DNA of 12,336 nucleotides from Entophlyctis helioformis. Taxonomy: Eukaryota > Chytridiomycota > Chytridiomycetes > Chytridiales > Chytriomycetaceae. The translations under genes and the position numbers were made by a program. The notes under the pieces were generated by a model. That model was not told where the DNA came from. It made no database searches and worked only from the letters and a program-made list of their open reading frames with translations. Of this stretch, positions 7,862 to 12,336 are shown one piece after another. The DNA is taken from the NCBI GenBank assembly GCA_025526915.1, contig JAHLKH010000441.1, positions 1 through 12,336 of the forward strand, written 5' to 3'. Numbering within the stretch: position 1 is the stretch's first letter; each line of letters begins with the position of its first letter.

Positions 7862-9673
7862 CCATTTCCATTCGCTCCTCATCGCAGACCTGTTTTGGGG
7901 CAGGCCTGACACTCAGGCCATGCTGTATGTCAGAGACGACCATGGAGACGAACACTATGATTGGCACGTTTAGAGCAATAAGAGCATATGCTGCACCAGC
8001 CAAGCCACGATCCAAAAGTGTCAGCCACAGGTGCATGCGATTAAAGACGGCGTGCAGATGCAAAGCACGAGTTGGACGTACTCAGAAACTGTAGAGCTGG
8101 CCGTGAACGCGCAATGTGCTGATCTTGATAGATCAAATACCCGGCCCACCCGAGTGCACTCGTTTGGACAACAATGACAACCGTGTATGCTCGCAGCCTG
8201 ATAACGGAATGGTCTGGAAGTGCTGTCGCCAAAATCGCCGGCGCTGCAATGGCCGTTATCATCCATAGCACCATGGCTGAGATCTGCTGTGGCAGCAGAT
8301 TGCCCTTGGCATATTCGAGTGCCAAGTACGCGGCAGCTACATCCGTGTTTTGCGACGAGGTCACGACGGCAACGATCAGGAGTGGCACGGCAACAATGTG
8401 GAGATTGGTTTTGATCTTTGTCAGGAACTGTATGATCTGCACTCTGAAGAGCATGGCTGGTGGCCGTGTTAGTCAGCATCGATAGACCATGACCGCGTGT
8501 CCCTTACATCGCCGATTCATGCTGGCACCGTATTCATGGTACAGATGCCAGGACACTGATTTCCGGATCTTGATCGTCACTCCAATGTTCAAGCACAGAC
8601 CAATGGCATTTACGCTCAGATTCAGAACGTTGAGTATTTGCACGAGCTGTATCAAGTATTGCGCATCTGCTATGGATGCCCGTGACTGTTGAATGCCAGC
8701 CAAAAGCGGAGCGTTGACAACGGCTGTGGGATCTTGTCTTGACGGTATTCGAACTGTTGCACCAGTGACAACGATGGAGCTGGGCGATGGACACAGGTAA
8801 AATTCGTACGCCTTGTACAAGTTTGTGCTGATTGTGGCGGCATCCGATGCGTCTGTCAGTCTCATCCAAGAGTCGGAGCAGGTGTTGAAGAAGTCTACGG
8901 ATAGAAATTCTGTCATGAAGTGGGCGAGAGCACGAACGTAAAGTTAGTGGCATGGCGGCCGGGCCGATCCATTGTTGCTACGGTGACCCTCGAATATACC
9001 CGTGACCACGAAAAACACAAAAAACGCCCGTACTGTTGGCATCCCGGAGATTTCGAACGCGTTCATGGTCCGCAACTGGCGAGGCACGATGGGCGAGTAG
9101 GTGTCAGTTGCCAGACAAGACACAAAGGCAGGCCGGAAAGGGTGCTGCAGTCCATGGTGTCCATCGAATGGATACGAAACTCACTCCATCGACGACCATG
9201 ATAACCAGGTGGATTTGCAGCAGCATGAATAGCGCGCTTTGTGCCACAAAGATGGTGGCACTGCCAATGTTGTTGCCAAACGCCCGCTGGTTGAACTCCC
9301 AAAAGACGACAATGGTGGCAATCTGCAGACTGAGGCTGAGAATGCAGGTTGTCGCATGCTGGACTATTGACCGGCTGGAGTGCCTGGCTGCTCGTTCGAG
9401 CCTGGCCTTCTCGGAGTGGTAGTAATCTTGTGGGGGTTTGTGGTCGGGCTGAACGCGTTGAGTTGGATTGCGAACGAGCACCTCCAACTGCGCTGCTATT
9501 GTGTCGTCATAGTCGAAGCTTGTAGGGATGAGCAGGTCGCCTGTCATGGAGCTCGACGGCTGAGGCTGGCCTGCCGTCGCTGTTGACAATACTGTCTCGG
9601 TCACCAGCAGCCGGGAAGACTGCGACTCTTGAGCGTTGTATGGGTTGGCGCCGGTGCTTCTTGGGGTCCACAT
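7857..9673 (-). CDS. Predicted 8-transmembrane protein of unknown family, paralogue B (intact)
   Basis: I do not recognise the family. Exons: 9673-9185, 9075-9000, 8909-8529, 8456-8082, 7990-7857; 484 residues, intron phases 0,1,1,1. The ATG follows an in-frame TAA. Residues 1-100 are polar and probably disordered. Hydrophobic segments lie at about 105-127, 138-162, 172-190, 274-302, 329-350, 370-396, 403-425 and 441-460. A roughly 80-residue loop after the third segment carries Cys199 and Cys228, both kept in the paralogue and possibly disulphide-bonded. The most conserved block is SWHLYHEYAMLFR at the exon 3/4 junction. Introns 2 and 3 have clear branch sites (CACTAAC, CTGACTAAC). The donor of intron 3 (GTGCCA) is weak but also used by the paralogue. 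All five exons join in frame, so this copy looks functional. It might be a transporter-like or receptor-like membrane protein, but nothing in the sequence decides this. Confidence 0.85.
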
Positions 9674-10335
9674 TTTGGATAGCTGGCGTTATGATGCTTT
9701 GCGCTTGTGAGTAAACCAGAGTGATGTAAAGTATCTGCAGGGTTTTGAGATTGAGATCCAGTTGGTACAGCAACACGAACCGAAGCCATCAAGCAGGGCA
9801 AGGATTCAAATTGTCAGGCTCCAACTTGTGTACGTCAATAGCAAAGAAATGCCAGTGACGGACGACGCTTGATGCTGAATTGAACCGCAAGGGGCAGTTC
9901 TCGTGCTGTAGAGTAGATGTCTGCGACGGCCGCATCTGAAGACGTCACGGGAAGAAAGGCCGCGTCTGTGGTGCCATGCTCCAGACCGCAGCAAACATTT
10001 GGAGCGTGGTGCGGAGATTCCAACGGCAACATTCAACAGAAATGGCGCGTGCCACGGGTGGTGCTGTCGGATGCTTGCCCGCACTATGACGTGGCGAGCA
10101 TAGAAGGCTGTCAACGTGTGTGGCGCCACATGTAACAGCGAAGCAATGCATACGGCCGGCACAACGAGCTAGACGTGGCGTTGGAGTCATATCCTCAATA
10201 CAAGATCGATGATGAGCCACAGGGAAGGAATACCAAAGCCTGCCAAATCCCATCCAACCGTTCCGTTTCAATAGGAGGGTGGCCTGCTGTGCTTGGACCA
10301 CTCTAAGCGGCGAGTGCGTAAAATCGTATATACAC
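9674..10335. other. Intergenic region between the two membrane-protein paralogues, no convincing gene
   Basis: This holds the 3' flank of paralogue C and the 5' flank and promoter of paralogue B. Minus-strand frames near 9776-9680 read a somewhat hydrophobic peptide (KTLQILYITLVYSQAQ), but no splice joins it to the gene and paralogue C has no counterpart. A plus-strand ORF of 72 codons (9917-10135) has no recognisable motif. I see no tRNA-like cloverleaf or repeat array. Confidence 0.5.
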
Positions 10336-10341
10336 TTTATT
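10336..10341 (-). terminator. Poly(A) signal AATAAA overlapping the stop codon of the tandem membrane gene copy C
   Basis: The coding end ATG GAC ATT GAA TAA continues AGTG, so AATAAA includes the TAA (10339-10337), exactly as in the paralogue. Confidence 0.6.
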
Positions 10342-12143
10342 CAATGTCCATCCGCTGAACATCAGCAGGCTGGTTTGTATCGATAAGGTTGATCCTGTAT
10401 CCTCGATGAATGTCTCGAATGACAAGAATAGAGAGGACCATGGCTGGTATGTTGATCAGTAGGATGGCCGTCACTGTGCATGGCCGATGGAATTTACCCA
10501 CCGCCGCCTAATGTTAGTGTTCGCCATGTTTAGATGTTTGGAACCAGACTTACTTAGAAAGAGGAAGCCAAGACGTGCGCGTGCGAGGTGCTCGTCATTA
10601 CAATCAAGTACATTGTCCACCCGCAGACCCCGCTTTGGACCAGCAAGATTGCAAAGTACACACGAAGCAGTGGAATCGAATGGTCGTACAGTGCTTTGGT
10701 GATGACGGGCGGACCGGTGAAGATCGTGAGGAGACCCAATACCAGCACGGCGATTTGCTGTCCTAGAAGATCGTCCTTGTTGATCTGAAGGGTCAAGATC
10801 GCTGTTGCAACTTCTGTGGCTTGAGACGATGTGACAATAGCCACAACTACAAACGGAATAAGAACGAAAATCATCGCTGTCTTGACCTTGATGAGGAACT
10901 GGATCGTCTGTATCCTAAAGAGCATTGCTAGTGGTTGCCGTTATCCATGCCGCTTCGTGAGTATATACGCTCGCTCATTTTGGTTTCACCGGCTGTTGCC
11001 ACGCATCACACAAACGTACATCTACGCTGTATGCTTGCCACCGTATTCGTGGTACAGGTGCCAAGACAAAGCCTGTCGTGACTTGATCGTCACCCAAATA
11101 GTAACGAGCAGGCCGAGTGCGTTGACGGCGGTTGCTAAAATTGAGAGCAGCTCGATCATCGGTAGCAGGTGCTGAGCGCTTGCTATGGATGTCCGCGATT
11201 GATCAATGTTGGATAGCAGTGGGATATCGACTAGCGATCCCGACGTCTGCATGGACGGCACTGATACCATCGTGCTGGTGACAAGGATATTGCTGGGCGA
11301 AGGGCAATTGACAAAGTCAAACGACTTGTAAAGGTTGGTGCTGATCGTGGCCGGATCGGCCGAATCAGTCAGGCTGAGCCAGGAATCGGCGCAGGTTTTG
11401 AACTGCCCAGCAAAGTTCACCTCTTCCAAGCCCGGCCAGGTCCAGATGTCAGCGAGCTGCTCAATACCAAACTGCAGAGCCGCAGCACCTACGCGTGAAC
11501 ATAAAGAAGATGAACGAAGACCGCAGCACGGGCAGCCCAGACACCTCCAGTGTGTTCATTGTCCGCATCTGTCGTATGTTCAAGGGTAAGTTCAGACTCG
11601 ATGGCTTATTGGCAACAAACTCTGTCGCAAATGTCGGCTTACAGCATCACGCGCTAAAAGCACAAGATGGATATGGAGAATCATGTACAGGATGCCTTGT
11701 GTGAAAAAGATGGTCGGGCGACCAATATTGTTGCCGTATGCGCTTTGGTTGTATATCCACCCGAGGGTAATCGACAGGATCTCAAGAATGATGCTGATGA
11801 TGGCGGTGATGGCGTGCTGGAGTATTGAGCGGGTTGCCCAAAGCGTCGCCTTGTCCATGCGCACCTTGCCAGTCACGCTTTGCTCTGCATCAAGAACTCT
11901 GTCGCTTGGAGACAGCTGTCCGCCGGTCTTTGCGCGTTGATACTCCTTCGAGTCCGGCAGTGGCGGAACGAGCACTTCAATATCCGCCACAGAGGTCATG
12001 GACATGAAGGTGTCGGGCGAGACGATACCCTGCGACTGCGTTTGTGTTTGCGGCGACAGCGAGTCTCCCCGCAAGAGACGGGAGGATTCCGGCTGAGGCT
12101 GAGGCGGCTGCCGCAGTTTGTCTGCTTTCTTGGGCTCTCGCAT
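10337..12143 (-). CDS. Predicted 8-transmembrane protein of unknown family, paralogue C (one-base frameshift in exon 4)
   Basis: Tandem paralogue of the gene at 9673-7857. Exons: 12143-11643, 11568-11493, 11422-11042, 10927-10554, 10473-10337. Exon lengths are 501, 76, 381, 374 and 137 nt, against 489, 76, 381, 375 and 134 in the other copy, with the same intron phases. Exon 3 products are about half identical without gaps (67 of 126 by hand count). The start follows an in-frame TAG. The N-terminus is Pro/Gln/Ser-rich; membrane segments match copy B. Exon 4 is one base short: near 10602 the frame of YLI changes and the copy B-like tail DEHLARAR appears in another frame. Unrepaired, translation ends at TAA 10556-10554, at the exon edge, losing the last membrane segment. 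Restoring one base predicts 489 residues. Either a real lesion or an assembly deletion. Confidence 0.82.
10598..10605 (-). other. One-base deletion relative to the paralogue (frameshift site in copy C, exon 4)
   Basis: The paralogue reads Tyr-Leu-Ile-Tyr-Gln-Asp-Gln-His-Ile-Ala-Arg-Ser-Arg. Copy C reads Tyr-Leu-Ile, then Asn-Asp-Glu-His-Leu-Ala-Arg-Ala-Arg only in the next frame. Loss of one T from a TTT in GATT(T)GT accounts for it. Confidence 0.75.
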
Positions 12144-12217
12144 TCTCGACTAGATGGGCTCTTTGCGGCCAACTTTCTACAACGCGTTTGACCGAAAATC
12201 AACGATCTTAGCCGCAG
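12144..12217. promoter_or_regulatory. Compact divergent intergenic region between copy C and the right-edge gene
   Basis: The two inferred start codons point away from each other with 74 bases between them, so the 5' UTRs and probably the promoters overlap. I see no clear TATA box. In-frame stops just upstream of each ATG support both starts (TAG at 12209-12211 on plus; TAG before the minus-strand ATG). Confidence 0.4.
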
Positions 12218-12336
12218 ATGCCATCCGAACCGGATCAGGCGGTGCCTTTCAACAACAAGGTGCTGCCCAGCATACCACGCGTGCGCATCGAGTCGTCACA
12301 GCCCCTCCTCGAAGTGTTATCCGTCACATCTGCGGA
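12218..12336 (+). CDS. N-terminal fragment of an unidentified divergent gene (runs off the right edge)
   Basis: From ATG 12218 a plus-strand frame stays open to the window end, 39 codons. It begins MPSEPDQAVPFNNKVLPSIP and continues with a plausible peptide, RVRIESSQPLLEVLSVTSA. A TAG three codons upstream makes this the first Met in frame. Composition is ordinary for a soluble, possibly disordered N-terminus. I do not recognise it. Confidence 0.5.
   Translation, partial: MPSEPDQAVPFNNKVLPSIPRVRIESSQPLLEVLSVTSA

Noticed and set aside
9680..9776. Extra N-terminal hydrophobic exon for paralogue B
   Set aside because: The frame differs from that of exon 1, no donor-acceptor pair joins them, an in-frame TAA precedes the chosen ATG, and paralogue C has no equivalent.
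9917..10135. Possible 72-codon plus-strand gene between the paralogues
   Set aside because: It has ordinary composition but no motif, no poly(A) signal and no supporting context; an ORF of this length is expected by chance in GC-rich DNA.
1..12336. Bacterial operon reading (same-strand closely packed genes)
   Set aside because: Clear spliceosomal introns with branch sites, poly(A) signals, and CFAP57 and Zn2Cys6 genes make this eukaryotic.

Overview
The window is eukaryotic nuclear DNA, most likely from a zoosporic (flagellated) fungus such as a chytrid. Two independent signs support this. A near-complete CFAP57 (FAP57/WDR65) gene, a component of motile cilia and flagella, lies next to a gene with a fungal-type Zn(2)-Cys(6) binuclear zinc cluster. 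Introns are short (46-110 nt, plus one of about 400 nt), have CTAAC/CTGAC-like branch sites, and interrupt nearly every gene. I cannot name the species.

Layout: all four complete genes are on the minus strand; a plus-strand gene fragment sits at each edge. (1) 2-91 plus: probable C-terminus of a gene running in from the left. (2) 2741-170 minus: a Gln/Ser/Ala-rich Zn2Cys6 regulator with an AT-hook-like motif, at least four exons, and several reading-frame switches. (3) 7794-3108 minus: CFAP57 in 12 inferred exons, with two propellers' worth of WD40-like repeats followed by a long coiled coil. (4) 9673-7857 minus and (5) 12143-10337 minus: tandem paralogues of an 8-transmembrane protein that I do not recognise. 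They share five exons, identical intron phases, and identical or nearly identical lengths of exons 2-5. (6) 12218 to the right edge, plus: start of a divergent gene. The 662 bases between the two paralogues hold nothing convincing.

Two themes stand out. First, the genes are packed closely: three stop codons lie inside or 3 nt before an AATAAA signal, the CFAP57 start is 62 nt after the preceding gene's stop, and a TATA-like box for the regulator lies in the CFAP57 3' UTR. Second, single-base frame changes, mostly at homopolymers, break otherwise well-conserved coding sequence in three of the four complete genes. Residual assembly indels are the simplest explanation, but gene decay or recoding cannot be excluded from sequence alone.

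The best candidate for something undescribed is the tandem 8-TM membrane-protein pair. Nothing links it functionally to CFAP57 beyond adjacency.
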